From the NCBI RefSeq assembly GCF_000150275.1, contig NW_002060950.1:1724106-1788105 (forward strand): 64,000 bases of DNA, read 5' to 3'. The stretch comes from Trichoplax adhaerens. Its lineage: Eukaryota; Placozoa; Uniplacotomia; Trichoplacea; Trichoplacidae. The translations under genes were made by a program, and so were the position numbers. The notes beneath the pieces were generated by a model. It was not told the DNA's origin and did not search any database. It saw nothing but the letters and a program-made list of their open reading frames with translations. Of this stretch, positions 40,201 through 52,305 are shown one piece after another (within the stretch, counting starts at the first letter, position 1; each line of letters begins with the position of its first letter).

Positions 40201-42583
40201 GTATGTTGAATCATTTTGTAGCAGTAAATCGATAACAAATACATACTATGAGCAATTAAATTCTATTAGATAGCTTGATTGAAGAAATGCTACTCGGTAT
40301 TAGTTGACCAATTTTACATAAGTTTTCAAGGAAAAAGTAAAATTGTGTTATTCTACATTTCTTCTTTCCATATCGTAAACCTGCACTATTATCTCTCATT
40401 TTGTATCATCTTATAGCAAATAGACCATCTTCAAAATGAACTAGCAGCTTATAGACAACAAATTGTTAGCAAAGATGGCGCTGTTAAAATACTTCATAGC
40501 CAAGTATGTATGTAGCCTGTCACAGTTTTCGCGTACGAAATACTAAGAGCTAATCGATTCTAAATCGAAATCAGTACAATATCATTGTCTAGTAATTATA
40601 TGAGAATTGACTATTGTAATCTGCTAAAGGCTGTACTTGCTGAAGCAAGACAACAGCAAATTACTGCACAAGAGAGAGAAATGATTAAAAAATTGAAGGA
40701 GGTCAGCATCAAATGCAATCGATAGAATAACCATATTTTTAACGCTTCATTCATTTATACCATACTTCTCTTACTTGATCCATTAAGCAATAAAACCTTT
40801 TCTTTTATTCAATTACTATACGAAAACAATAATATTTTTAATAGGAAAATGGAGCTCTTAAATGGGAGATGGAGTTAAAAGAAAAGCAAATTATGAATAG
40901 TGAAGCAGTTTGGTCAGAAAGATTCAATAGGTAAACTATAATCGCTATTGCGTATATAGCAAAATTTTTACTGCTTTCATTACTACTTATTTATCGTATA
41001 AATCAATAATATGCGTACATAGATTGAATATAAGATTTTGCTATTAATATATAATAAAATTGGTTAGGAATCGCCGTAATAATTCCGATCGTAATATTAT
41101 TTCATACTACAAATTATTTTTCCACCTATTATAACAATTTAGAAATAGTAAATGTTGTTTTCGCCCAATTATTTATAGAGTAACAACAGAAAACAAGGCT
41201 CTTTTAGCTACATTGGAGTCCCGCTCACAAGAATTAAAACGTTTATACGCTGAGAAACTAGGTAATGTTTATGGAATTGCATAAGATTGATTTTAATCAT
41301 TGGTTTTTGCTATATCTTCGAGAACATTCAATGCTGTACTGTAATCTTACTAATTATTTTTGTCTTGAGATTTAATAGTTTTGATCGCAAGTGTACTGAC
41401 TAATTTAAATCGTTTTTGTTATGTATTTTAACTATATGATAACTAATAGTAATTAAAATAGAATTTAAATATAATTAGTGAATATGACGTCCGTAAAGTG
41501 CAAGTAACACTTAATTTATCATTCATGTAATATTAGCAATAGCTAGAGAAAAAGATTTACTTGCCTCCAGTATTAAAATTCAAAATAAAGTTAATGCTAG
41601 CGATGAAGAGACAGATTTATCAGAAGAATTTAATAAAGATACTACTTCAGATGAGGTAAGATATATCATTTGTGATACCAGACTGATAATATATTACTTC
41701 AGTTATTTTCATAGCACTAATTATAAATTAAATATTTTAATATTTTTCTTTTGGATATCAGCTTGTTATACTTGGTGCCTGCCATTGTTTAGGTGAAAAT
41801 GAAACTTGTATTTGTGCCAAGGCTGCTGCTATTACAAAGAGAGATAACGTTAATCTTAGAAAGAGAGTAAGCGGATAATTCTACAAGTTCTCACTTCTAT
41901 ATTCTTTCTTTTATATCAGGGCAAGAAGATTATTATTGTCGATATTTTTATAAGACTTGAGGCTAATATTTATTCAATTATCTTAATATTAATAATTCAT
42001 AGATAAAAAAGATATCTAAATCAAATAGTGAATTGATGCAAACGGCTGATGCTTATCGTAAAACCTTTGAAGAACAACTTAATCAAAATACAACCTTGAT
42101 GCTATCTATTGAAATGATGCGAAAAGATATTACATTTAATAGTAGTAATGTTAAATCATCGTTAAAAAATAAAAACGATGGAAAGAGACGTGGATCTACT
42201 GACGATAACTATTATAAATCGAATAAAAATATGGATAAAAGGCATAACTTGGAAGAAGCAAATCTAAAGATAGCCAAGCTACGAGAATTGGTAATTAACT
42301 TGATGGACATAAAATGCATTAACTACTAAATTAGAATGTTACAATATATTCTTGCTGAGATTAGAACTTTAAGTAACATTATGCTTATGTACTTATTTGC
42401 AAATATCATTAGATAGTTTCATTTGATAAGTCTTTTATTATTCATTTATTTGTATTACACTTTTAGTTAAATGATAGAGAAGAGGCGTTAGCACACCAAA
42501 AGCTTGCAGCTCGAATTTTAGCTAAGAGAACTAAAGAATTAGAAGGGACGATAGAAAAATTACAATTGAATAGTCAGGAATAG
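37211..42583 (+). CDS. CCDC125: CCDC125-like coiled-coil protein
   Basis: Exons 37211-37700, 40127-40200, 40417-40503, 40630-40701, 40845-40930, 41179-41261, 41537-41655, 41762-41866, 42003-42290 and 42467-42583 join in phase to 506 aa; human CCDC125 is 511 aa. Matching blocks are the acidic N-terminus with GDLGLGMGLKPG, AAYRQQIVSKDGAVKILHSQ, NGALKWEMELKEKQI, the Cys-containing VILGACHCLGENETCICAKA, TADAYRKTFEEQLNQNT, and the C-terminal NDREEALAHQKLAARIL. Most of residues 165-370 and the C-terminal end are predicted coiled coil by heptad-rich composition. The human protein has been tied to cell motility control; function here is unknown. Intron 1 is 2.4 kb and the rest are short. The start gives the family N-terminus. 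Confidence 0.92.
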
Positions 42584-43751
42584 TAGTTTCTATTATTTCA
42601 CTACTATCGTACGTTTTATCAAGAATAAGTACAGATATCCTCTTCAAGTAATACCTTTCGAAATCGAGGTATTTACAATTTGCATAAAAGCATTATTTCA
42701 ACGTGCTTAGTTTATTTTATGTTATGCATGAAGAGAAACAATCTCAAGTAGACTGTGGTAATCTAGTATAAGGCTAGGTTAAATATATATATATATATAT
42801 AATTGATTTTTATGGTATCAGTTAGTATGTTATAGCTAGGACAGCAGCATAGAGAAAATGTGGTTGCTTTCCTGCTTGTATATTTTGTAATATATAGCTA
42901 TCTACTTTATAATATCACTGTTTGTGATAGATAGGTCAAATTGATTTTTTGAATTATTTATTTATTTACTAATGAATTAAAAATATTCATCCATGGTAAT
43001 GATATGATGATAATAACATAATGGTCTTCTATTGCTAACATTAAATCTAAATAGAATTGCTTGTAATTTTGCTTACCTTCCAACGCTTATTATATACATT
43101 CGCGTGATCACAGTTATGTTAATATAGGATGCAACACATACATTCTTCTAAAGCATTATTTATAATATTGTTTTATTTCTGCATTATCAATTAGCTCAAC
43201 ATACAATGTTCTAAGGTATACAATGTATTTCATTCTGTGATTTTGCATCTGTATTTTATAGCACTGAAATCAGATGTGTTACATGAAGAAGTTAATTAAA
43301 GATATTCCGTTCATATACAGTAGATGTTACTTTAAATCAGTCTGTTATGCTAGTAAAAATACTTACTATCATATAGTATCGCGTTTGGCTTGAGCATTCA
43401 ACTTATAGATTTTATAAAATGCAATCTATTTTGCTAAATAAAGAATTCCTCTTTGGTATTTTAAAATGAGCGAAAGTTGCATTCCTTTATACATTTTTAT
43501 CTAGAATAGAATTGGGAACTTGAGCTAGTCTTAAAGGGTACGTCTATCGGAATAATTATTGGATAGGCATGAAAACAGAATCATTGGCATTTCGTGAGCT
43601 CATGCATAGCTTATTATGCCACCTATTAAATATTTAATAGTGTAGAATAGTATTTCACTGTCATGATAAAGAAAGCGTCCATTAAATTTGTATAAAATAA
43701 CATAGGAAAGCATAGGTGGTGATCATACCAAGATACACAGTGAAAGCATTA
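42584..43751. other. Convergent intergenic region, CCDC125 to MRPL43
   Basis: About 1.2 kb between two stop codons, AT-rich, with a TA dinucleotide run near 42787-42801. An AATAAA near 43437 is a possible late polyadenylation signal for CCDC125. Nothing else is recognised. Confidence 0.45.
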
Positions 43752-44960
43752 TTAATAATTTTTATACGGTAAACTATCAAAAGGAGTCCATACTCCTTGA
43801 ATAGATGGAGAATCAGTATGCCACCATCTTTTCATCTTCTTTCTGGTTATTCCTGACGAATTACGCAGTTGCTCAACTTTATTGTTTATTTCCGCGCGTG
43901 ATAAATTTTTAACAGAAATGGCCTTATGTTTACCATTGACTGTAAATAATTAACGAGAGAAGACATCAACCTTGACATTGTAATTAGTAAAAAAGAAGTA
44001 CTACGAATAGCTTACTGTCTTAGTCCGATATATCGTATTTCTATTTTATTACAAGTAAAAACTGAATCGATATGCTTTACAGCAGACAATAGCAATAGAA
44101 TACTCTCTACTTGCATTATGCGCGTAAATGTCTCAATGACGGATGTTATACCTAAAGATACAGGATCTAAATGTAAAAGTCTACATTTTTACTACAATAG
44201 TCTACTCTATCTTGATCTATCATTTCCAACTTGGTGATTATAGCATAACTATTGGTCATTTTATGGTTGTGCAATTAAGATACCACTTACGAAATTCAGC
44301 AATGATTGAAGGATGTCTATAAGGTCTCGGTCGAACGTAGACAACTACTTGTGGATTTTTTTGGGCGAAATCGACCGCGTTGGAGTTGATATATTCTCTA
44401 AAATAGCAAATAGATTGACATTCATTCGATCAATGGAATATCGATATCAAATTTAATATTATTGATTGTAAAAGTTGTCAATCTAATGTACAGAGTGGTG
44501 GCTATTTTGACGAAGTTGTAGTAGTTTATAAATTGAATTCAATTATTATCCAATCATCCAAGTACAGGACCAAGCGTACAATCATTCATTTCGATTCATC
44601 TAGATTATATCAAGATACTGTACATCTTGAATGATTGTAGTCAATGGCTAAGAATTATAAGAGGAGGTCAAGCACTCTGCAATAAGTAATTTTATCCATG
44701 CTGTCTATCACTGCTGCCCATGCTGGCTTCTTGACCAGCTTGCAGCTTACCCATACTGGTGACACTATTTCGCTTTGCATGTGGATTTGCCAAATAAAAT
44801 AAGCCATACTCTGTATACAAAATCATTCTACAAGCTTGGATTACCTTAAGCCTCGACTACTTCCTCCTTTATTACAATAGCGAAGTGTTATGCGCTGAAG
44901 TTGGCAAATATAGCGACCTTTAACGAATTGAGTTAAGACAGTTAACCGTGTGGAAGCCAT
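43752..44960 (-). CDS. MRPL43: Mitochondrial large-subunit ribosomal protein mL43
   Basis: Minus-strand exons 44960-44845, 44397-44291 and 43939-43752 join in phase to 136 aa. The product is a component of the mitochondrial 39S ribosomal subunit with a thioredoxin-like fold. Family landmarks are the Ser/Gly-rich [11 protein letters not shown], the central [21 protein letters not shown], the [17 protein letters not shown] segment and the C-terminal [16 protein letters not shown], which matches the FHTDNPSIQGxWxPF block of animal MRPL43. Every exon is too short or in the wrong context to show as a long open frame, so the gene is easy to miss. The start ATG is the first in the exon and follows directly on a GTAC cluster on its 5' side. 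Confidence 0.93.
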
Positions 44961-44977
44961 CTTGAAGGACGCGGATA

Positions 44978-45250
44978 TACTGTACAGTGGAGCTGATCAC
45001 TGGCACGGTACAATTCGGTACAGTACTACAGTAGTTATTTACAATGACTTTTGCATCGTGTACTGTACCGTATTCTGGTCATTCGTTCGTGAAATTTTTG
45101 TAGTTGAAAGTGCAGTACAGTATAGTGTACAGCAAGTAGCCCATGGAACAGTTCACTGAGTTCAGTATAGTAGTGTACTGAACTCTACAGTACGTTTTCA
45201 CTTATTGACTGGCTTTACAGTACGTCGTGGCAGCATGGATACTGTACTCA
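44978..45250. repeat. GTAC palindrome cluster at the 5' end of MRPL43
   Basis: Loose GTACTGTAC / GTACAGTAC words (TACTGTACAGTGG, GTACTGTACCGTA, GCAGTACAGTATAG, ACAGTACG) begin 18 bases upstream of the MRPL43 start codon on its 5' side and continue for about 270 bases. Confidence 0.7.
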
Positions 45251-45450
45251 CTTTTAAGAAAACGGATACAGACGGTAGGGATGACTGGATGGACGTAGTT
45301 AGCTTGCAGCAGAACTCATTTAGCTATACTGTACTTTAGGCTCACTTTGCTTGGAGAATCAGAAATCACGTTGATTGACTTTTTGCAATTAGTTTACTCT
45401 CCTGCACTGTATTGCACTAGGGACTTCACTGACTTTATACCATAGGCATT

Positions 45451-45667
45451 GAAGTAAAAGAAGGAAAAACCTGTTTCTTCTACTTCAAAGCTCGGTAAAC
45501 GATGCAAAATGAGGCCTAGTCCAATGCCCGGCACTCACCTTGACAGACTGCAGAATACATCGAGGTAAAAGAAGGAAAAACCTGTTTCTTCTACCTCAAA
45601 GCTCGGTAAACGATGCAAAATGAGGCTTAGTCCAATGCCGGCACTCATCTTGACAGACTGCAGAATA
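45451..45667. repeat. Tandem duplication, 111-base period
   Basis: Two copies begin GAAGTAAAAGAAGG (45451) and GAGGTAAAAGAAGG (45562) and continue through AAAACCTGTTTCTTCTAC, CAAAGCTCGGTAAACGATGC and CATCTTGACAGACTGCAGAA-type phrases with only a few differences. The first part of each copy is itself a near inverted repeat (GAAGTAAAAGAA / TTCTTCTACTTC). Confidence 0.9.
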
Positions 45668-47875
45668 GAGTACATTACACCTCAATTTTTTTTTTAATTC
45701 ATCTTCAAACGCATTTTTGCATCAAAATCATGGTAACTTCTAATAAAGACGCCATTTTAGCCAGTTTTGCATGCATTTACCATCAGCTCACTGATGGCTA
45801 AAATAGGATTATCTAATCTAGCCTTTTTTTCTATCTGGCTTGTCCTTTGGAAAGGCAAAACATGGATATCGAAATTATATGAGAACGCATAACAATTATC
45901 TCGAGTACGGTACAGTAGAATGTATAGTTATCAAATTATGCATTGCTCAAAAAATAACACAACATTGGGATTACATTTAGTAGTCCATGACTCGATGCAT
46001 CGCACCACTATTTTACTAATAGAAAATAGGAAATGATCCTATCTAATCTGATTCGATTGAATTGGGAATGACTGCTGATATTAGGTACGAGTATATCTAA
46101 TTTAATGAATAAGCTAACTTTACTGTTGAGTAAATAGAAGATAAATTGTAACGTACCGTCGGCAATCATAAGATATCCGACCAAAGACAACAACATCACT
46201 TTTATATACATAAAAATTGAATTTTTAATCAAATTTTAACGGAGTCAAAATTGATGCATACAGTACACAGTGTAGCACCGGGGATTAACTGAAGCCCGAT
46301 AATTACTAAATATAAGCATTTTAATATTATTTCTGGTAATTATTAACCTTCCTGAGTTAAGTCATAGAGTAACACGTAGTCCATAGTCTGCTATAATCAC
46401 AACTATACAACATACTAACATTTGAAAGCCTTCTTTTATATCATTCGTTAAGCCATAAAATGCTGACGATTACAATTACAACCAATACCATTACATCATT
46501 TGAGTAATATGGCGGCTTAATTTCTTACTGTTAATAATATCGTTTTTCATCATTTGCATTCAAAATAGATGAACACTAGCTTACCTGTAGCTTTTGATGA
46601 ATATACAATTATTATTATGATTACATATATACTCCACTTGCGCTGTACCGTAGAAAGGTATCATTGAAGGTGGTAAGTCTCGCTATAGGAAGCGAGCTTC
46701 TTTTCTCACTACGTACATTGATGTACATCACTTAGCAAATAAGGTTATCAGATATCGAAAGCGTGCATAAAAAAATCATAACAAATACGCTCAAGATGAC
46801 TTGACCCAACTAGCAACTAATGGACTGTACGCGTGATTTAATGTATAAAAAAGGACGTGCTCAACAGAATGATGTGCTATCGGCTGTGAATATGGTATCA
46901 AAATGGCAGCAACACAATAGAAGATCGTAAAAGCGCTTGGCGTCGATCGTATTGAATTAATTGGTAGATCAATCAAAAACTACTTTGTCTCAAGAAACTA
47001 TTTTCCTGTTATATTTTTAATAAAGCGTCACGAAACGTTAATGGCTTGAAATGATTAAACAATATACACGTGTAGACACGCTGATAATGTATTATCGAAC
47101 AGAGTCTTTCCAGTTGGGATTATGACTCTGACTTTTTTCTAGAGCATGAATATGTATCATTATGATATATGTCATAGAATTTTTCATCTGAAATTGACAT
47201 CGCTTACATAAACGTAACTACAAATTTCATCTTACAAAAAATGTGTGAAATACGCTTTCATCCTACAATTAACAATTGACAGCATTGATTTTAAATGTGG
47301 TAGCGACAAAGATGATAACAATAATATGTCAATCCTTCTTTTCTGCAATAATATGTAGTAGTTGTGTGGCACTAGAAACAGCATTACGTGATTGATAATG
47401 GGTAGAAAACAGTTTAGAAACTGAGTGATTGAATTCCCTTCAATATACAGTACAGTGTAAATGTGCTATCTAAAGGCAATGATTAAAAACGTTCTTTTAA
47501 ATGTAATGACTACCTAAATGGAAGCAATCGATTGACTGTAGGTGAAACAGTAAAAATTTACATAATTTCTAAACGTTAAACAATTACTGTATCGCATCTT
47601 TCCAATTTAAATCGAGAACGGATGGTTAAAACTGAATTTTAAGTAAATACTTGTATGACATAGATGTAAATTCTAACTGCTGCAGTGAAGAATGATAGAA
47701 TATTGATACTGCCTTTTAAAAGTACAAATTAAATCCAAGACCATAGTATGATTTGATATGAAAGATAAATTCATTCAATGGGTATGATTACAATTGATAA
47801 CCATACCAATGGGTTGCCAATTCCATACAGTTGGTATAGCGAGAATGTTTGCAGCCTAATTTCAATTATTTCAAT
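45668..47875. other. Intergenic region, MRPL43 5' side to NOVA-like 3' end
   Basis: About 2.2 kb with no recognisable exon. A short stem CTCGCTATAGGAAGCGAG lies near 46678. Open stretches at 46008-46232 and 46791-46976 on the minus strand have no family resemblance. The right part must hold the 3' UTR of the NOVA-like gene. Confidence 0.45.
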
Positions 47876-50617
47876 CTAATAATTTTGTGGAGAGACAAAA
47901 TTTGAAGCTTGTTTTTTGTATTCTTTATCGAGATAACCTTTTATCAATTTATCTGCATAATGAGCTGCATCATTTGTCCCCGTAACGGTAACTTCGCGAT
48001 CTTTAGTGCCTGGAATGTAATCTCCTCGCTGTGATACTTGAATATGTGCACCGCTAATATTTTGTATATCAGAGATAACTTTGCCTCTTTTACCCAATAT
48101 CGCTCCAATGATACTATCAGGAACAGGAATTTTAATGACCGTTTCACCGTAACTGCTAGGTCGATTATTTCTAGCAGTGGGAGGATAGGATTGCATTCCA
48201 TATTGACGATCAGCCTGCGCATCTTGTGTAACTTGAGTTGGCGAGTATCTTTCACTGGTGTAAGGGTCATAGCTAGCTGCACTCGAGTCCATCGGTCTAT
48301 CATTTGCGTTACCACCACCATAGTAGTTACTATGGAGGGCAGGAAGAGTACCCGCTGGTTCTACGTGGCTATACGATACTGATGTATTTGGCAAATTGTT
48401 GATGTCTTCTAGGCATTTCCAAATAATTAATTCCCAAGCAGTTAATCTCTCATTAAATTCACCAGTGACGGTTAAAATCCTTTCATCAATGGCATATTGT
48501 GCTTTTTTTTGGGATACTTGGACGTGCGCGCCACTTTTATCTTGTATTTCTTTGATATTAGATCCACCTTTGCCAATAATGACACCAGCAGCAGCGTTGG
48601 GTACAATCATTTTTAACTGCCTATTACGATTCTTATCAAGTACACCGTACTGAATTGCTTTATCAGCTTTACCTTCTTCACTGACTTTCTCTAAAATGAA
48701 TCGATTTACTTGGCGTACGCCAGCAATACTACCAGTTATAACAATGACACGTTCCTTGGTGCCAGGAAAAGTGTCATTATTATGCGATAAACGAATCCTA
48801 GTTTTGGAATCGTTTTGCAAGTCATTAATAACATCTCCACCTTTTCCTATGATCGAGCCAGCAGCGTAATTGGGGATCAGTAATTTCAGCACGACTTTAT
48901 CTCCGCTGCTATTGTCTTTTATAATTTCAGTATGTCGACGTTGGCAGGATATGTTCATGATATAAAAGAAGATAATACCGCTTGATTAAATGGCATGCAC
49001 CGCTATATTTATATATACTCATATGTAAATGTGTTTTCATAATGTCAATAGTATTCCGTTTATCTATGATTGATCTATCTATACACAGTATCTTGCCCTA
49101 TTTTATGGATTGCTATGAATAAATTCACAAGAATTCATCTCGCTAAACCGTGAAAAGCTACAATTGTATCAAATACGGTGTTGATCATATTGCCCCTTAT
49201 AGTTAAAAGACAGCAAAGGCAAATTTACTGCAGTTTACTCCATCACAAGAGAATGAACAGTAAGTTACTATACTTGTGTCCATGATTGGCGTCAATTACT
49301 CACTGTAACTATTATGTCTAACATATCGTCCATCTAGGTAGTTCACCATAGTGATTTGCAAAGGTATGGCACCTGGCATTTAAGGGTACAACTTGTAAAT
49401 TGCGAAATACGTACTGTAGTGGCGTACTCTAAGTATTAGCATCACGCTTAGCCTAATTCGACACCAAATTGGCAAATAACAGAGTCCACATACAAAAGAG
49501 TAGCAATATCAGGGTATCTTGGAACTGGAATTTAACTTTTCAATCATCACTAGCACGCTATCTAAATTATGCATGAACATCACGCTTAGTTTCCTTCTAT
49601 ACTAAATTGGCGATAGCCATTCCACAGTCAACCTAGAAAGGGGTAGAAATGCCAAGTAACGTTGCAACTCCAATATTATTTTTTTTCAATCATCACTAAT
49701 ACGCTATCTGAATTATACAGTATGGAACGAATAGAAGAATCATTAGGATCGAGGTTAGCATTATAGTACAGGTGTATTTAGCACACTTCATTAGACTTTA
49801 TCATTCTGTCCACTAGAGTATAAAATGGTGACAGCCACTACAAATTGCAATAAATAAAATGGTTCGATGTTCACTTTTAACGTTGCCTATCATTCCAATT
49901 TCCAAGCCTAAGATTGGCAATCCCTACACTATGGCGCGTATTGGGCTAACGATCATGGGTACCGATCGATACAGATCAAGTTGAGTCTATCAGCTTGAAG
50001 GATCGACAATACTTGTAGCATTTGCTAGCTGTAGCAGACACAAGATTGAATCAACTTCAGCTTCAAGTATCTTCATAGCAAACTGTCCTCCAGTTGCAAC
50101 GACATGTCATGAAAATCATGGAGAATCCGACCTCCATGATGAAGAAATTCTTCTTCTAGCCTTCCTGTAGACTACTCAAAGTGTCTTTGGTCTCTTTGCA
50201 GTCATTAGTCTATGGCCTACTAGGGTATATGTACAAGGGCTGAGCCATTTTGATGATTGTGGTGTTGACAGCATGGTGACTCGACTTCGACATTGAACTT
50301 CAACGCAGCTCATTCTTTCCAGTGTACGTACCGTACTGAGTGTCAGTCATCTACTGACCAACTCTATAGACACAAGGATCATGTGCTATTTTCAGTCCTA
50401 CTGTACTGTGATGACGACTCTTGTCGATGGATATAAAGTAATGCTGAAGAAGACGTCAAAAAACGTTCCTATCTGTACAAAATTGCTTCTAAAATCCAAA
50501 GTACTTCAATGACTTACCATACTCTTGTTCTAAACGATTCTTTTTGGTAATCGCTTGGCCGTCATCGTATTCATTGAACCTTTTTTGCACACGAAATGTA
50601 GCCTCTTCTTCCGCCAT
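47876..50617 (-). CDS. NOVA1: NOVA-like RNA-binding protein with three KH domains
   Basis: Proposed minus-strand exons 50617-50518 and 48915-47876 give 379 aa. KH1 carries LKLLIPNYAAGSIIGKGG (about residues 40-110), KH2 has KMIVPNAAAGVIIGKGG (about 133-205) and KH3 near the C-terminus has IPVPDSIIGAILGKRG and ends in the family-like REVTVTGT segment. NOVA proteins bind YCAY RNA clusters and control alternative splicing and 3' ends in the nucleus. The KH2-KH3 linker is much shorter than in vertebrates. Exon 1 ends EQEY with a GTAAGT donor in phase 1, matching the phase of an AAAAG acceptor inside the long frame (D-NSSGDKVVLK). Alternatively, translation starts at the ATG at 48958, giving an intronless 360-aa protein; the three KH domains are the same either way. 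Confidence 0.85.
49430..49730. repeat. Diverged tandem duplication in the NOVA-like intron
   Basis: CATCACGCTTAG followed by an ACACCAAATTGGC / ACTAAATTGGC phrase occurs at 49439 and 49578, and each is followed by TTTTCAATCATCACTA-ACGCTATCT-AATTAT. The period is about 139 to 170 bases with indels. Confidence 0.6.
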
Positions 50618-50779
50618 ACTTGTAGGAGATGTACTGACAAGCCAACTGCGCAGTACTGTAGCAACCGACACTCTTTTTGAAAGACCTACTCTAGGTGATG
50701 GTATAGTGATCGAGTTACACTCGGTGTTTGTACACGTTAATGGTCGATTTTCCCGCTAACCCTCACCACCGAGTGGTCT

Positions 50780-51260
50780 TGACTACATGATCAAGTTACG
50801 GACCACAGACTGTCTACGGAGGCACAGTACTGTACAGTACATGTACGTGCTTACTGTACAGTACACTGTACTGTACGGTCGTGATTACAGGATCAAGTTA
50901 CGGACCACAGACTGTCTACGGAGGTACTGTACAGTACCGTAATTAGAAAGCCAGAAAGTACTGTACAGTGTACGGTCGATTCTCAGTCACCTGGTCTTGA
51001 CTACAGGATCAAGTTACGGACCACAGACTACAGTATCTACGGAGGTACAGTATACTGTACTGTACTCAGTGTACTGTACAGTACTGTACAGTACAGTACA
51101 GCACCGTAATAAGAAAGCCAGAAAGTACTGTACTGTACAGTCGATTCTCAGTCACCTGGTCGTGACTACAGTATTCGGACTGTAGACGTGTACTGTACAC
51201 TGTACAGTACGTACTGTACACTGTACAGTACGTACTGTACACTGTACAGTACGTACTGTA
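50780..51260. repeat. GTAC palindrome array between NOVA-like and RGS12-like
   Basis: Three units of about 100 bases each contain GATCAAGTTACGGACCACAG, then CTACGGAGG, then a long run of GTACTGTAC / GTACAGTAC words, then AGAAAGCCAGAAAGTACTG and GATTCTCAGTCACCTGGTC. At 51190-51252 a 21-base near-palindrome (arms GTACTGTACA / TGTACAGTAC around one base) is repeated exactly three times head to tail. It lies 160-640 bases on the 5' side of the NOVA-like start. Confidence 0.9.
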
Positions 51261-51409
51261 TGAAGCCTGATGGTCATTGTTATTGCAGTGCCAGGCCAAA
51301 AAAAATACAGTACACAATATGGTCCTAGGGATTGCACCCGGGCAACTTTTATATTGATGCTATGGTCATGAGTGAGTGCATCCATCCACGGCAGATTCGA
51401 GCGTCGATT

Positions 51410-51436
51410 CACGTGACTTGGAACAGTGTGACGTCA
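51410..51436. promoter_or_regulatory. E-box plus full CRE palindrome
   Basis: CACGTG at 51410-51415 is followed 13 bases later by TGACGTCA at 51429-51436. The first is a canonical bHLH E-box and the second the full CREB/ATF site. Their closeness, in the region between divergent NOVA-like and RGS12-like starts, suggests a promoter element, most likely for the RGS12-like gene whose 5' UTR seems to begin after it. Confidence 0.5.
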
Positions 51437-51568
51437 TCATCGATGCAACGGTTTTCAAAATATAAATTGAATTATTGTTGATGCTGGCGATCAAGAATTC
51501 CATTCCATCGCAAATCGACTCTATCAATCATTATACAATTAGTGATCTCTTACTTCCCCTTGATAGCA

Positions 51569-52305
51569 GGTAAATTCTATTGCCATAGTTATAGCATGCT
51601 GTTGTTGATGTGAATATCGTGTTCATTGTAAGGCTTAGATTGATCGTTAGTTGATGCTAGAGTGTCATTTCATTTATTGGCTGTTTTACGTAATATTGAA
51701 TGTTTGCCAATTTTGGGGGTTTAACCGGAATGGATCCCTTTCCAACTCTACTCTGATCTACGTTCCGCATGCAAATACGGTCGATCGTTGACAGATATCA
51801 GGAAATAGTATACGAATTGGATAATAGCTGTATGATTTTTGATCATTTCTATCTTTTTATCAATATGGATGTAGTATTCTTAATCGATATAGTATACATT
51901 ACGCATTTATCGAATTTGCACACAGTTTACACAACCGTTGCCATTTGCAAATACTGTATTCGTACTAAAGTCGGGTAGTGATTGGCCATAATTCAGGTAC
52001 TCTACAGTGGACTAATCGATTCCTATTTCACAAAGTCGATTGCAATTGTTTACCGTGTCTCTTCCTTTTTAAAATCATGTGAACCTTTAATGTACTCACG
52101 ATGAGTAGTAAACTGCATAGTTAGTGTCCTCAAGCTATTCACCGCTGCACACCTATCTATTCATTATTATAGGCATATTAATACACAAACTAAATACAGT
52201 AAAATAATAAATTCATCTTTTTTTCCAGGTGCTGAAGTAAACGTCACATGTTTAAAACCTAAAACCACAGTACTTTGCAAACTGCTACATAAATAGTTGT
52301 TCATC
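51569..52305 (+). other. Probable 5' UTR intron and UTR exon of the RGS12-like gene
   Basis: A donor-like AGCAG|GTAAAT near 51569 and a strong acceptor TTTTTTTTCCAG at 52217-52228 suggest a 5' UTR intron; the second UTR exon then runs from 52229 to the start codon at 52306. No coding sense is seen in the intron. Confidence 0.45.

Noticed and set aside
46791-46976. 61-residue minus-strand frame with hydrophobic content
   Set aside because: No recognised family and no flanking exon in phase.
50997-51412. Several frames of 62-86 residues on both strands
   Set aside because: Arise from GTAC palindromes and translate to Val-Gln-Tyr-Ser-Thr type low-complexity strings.
52297-52305. Longer N-terminus for the RGS12-like protein
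   Set aside because: The codon at 52297 is TTG; the first ATG is 52306 and already gives the full PDZ start.
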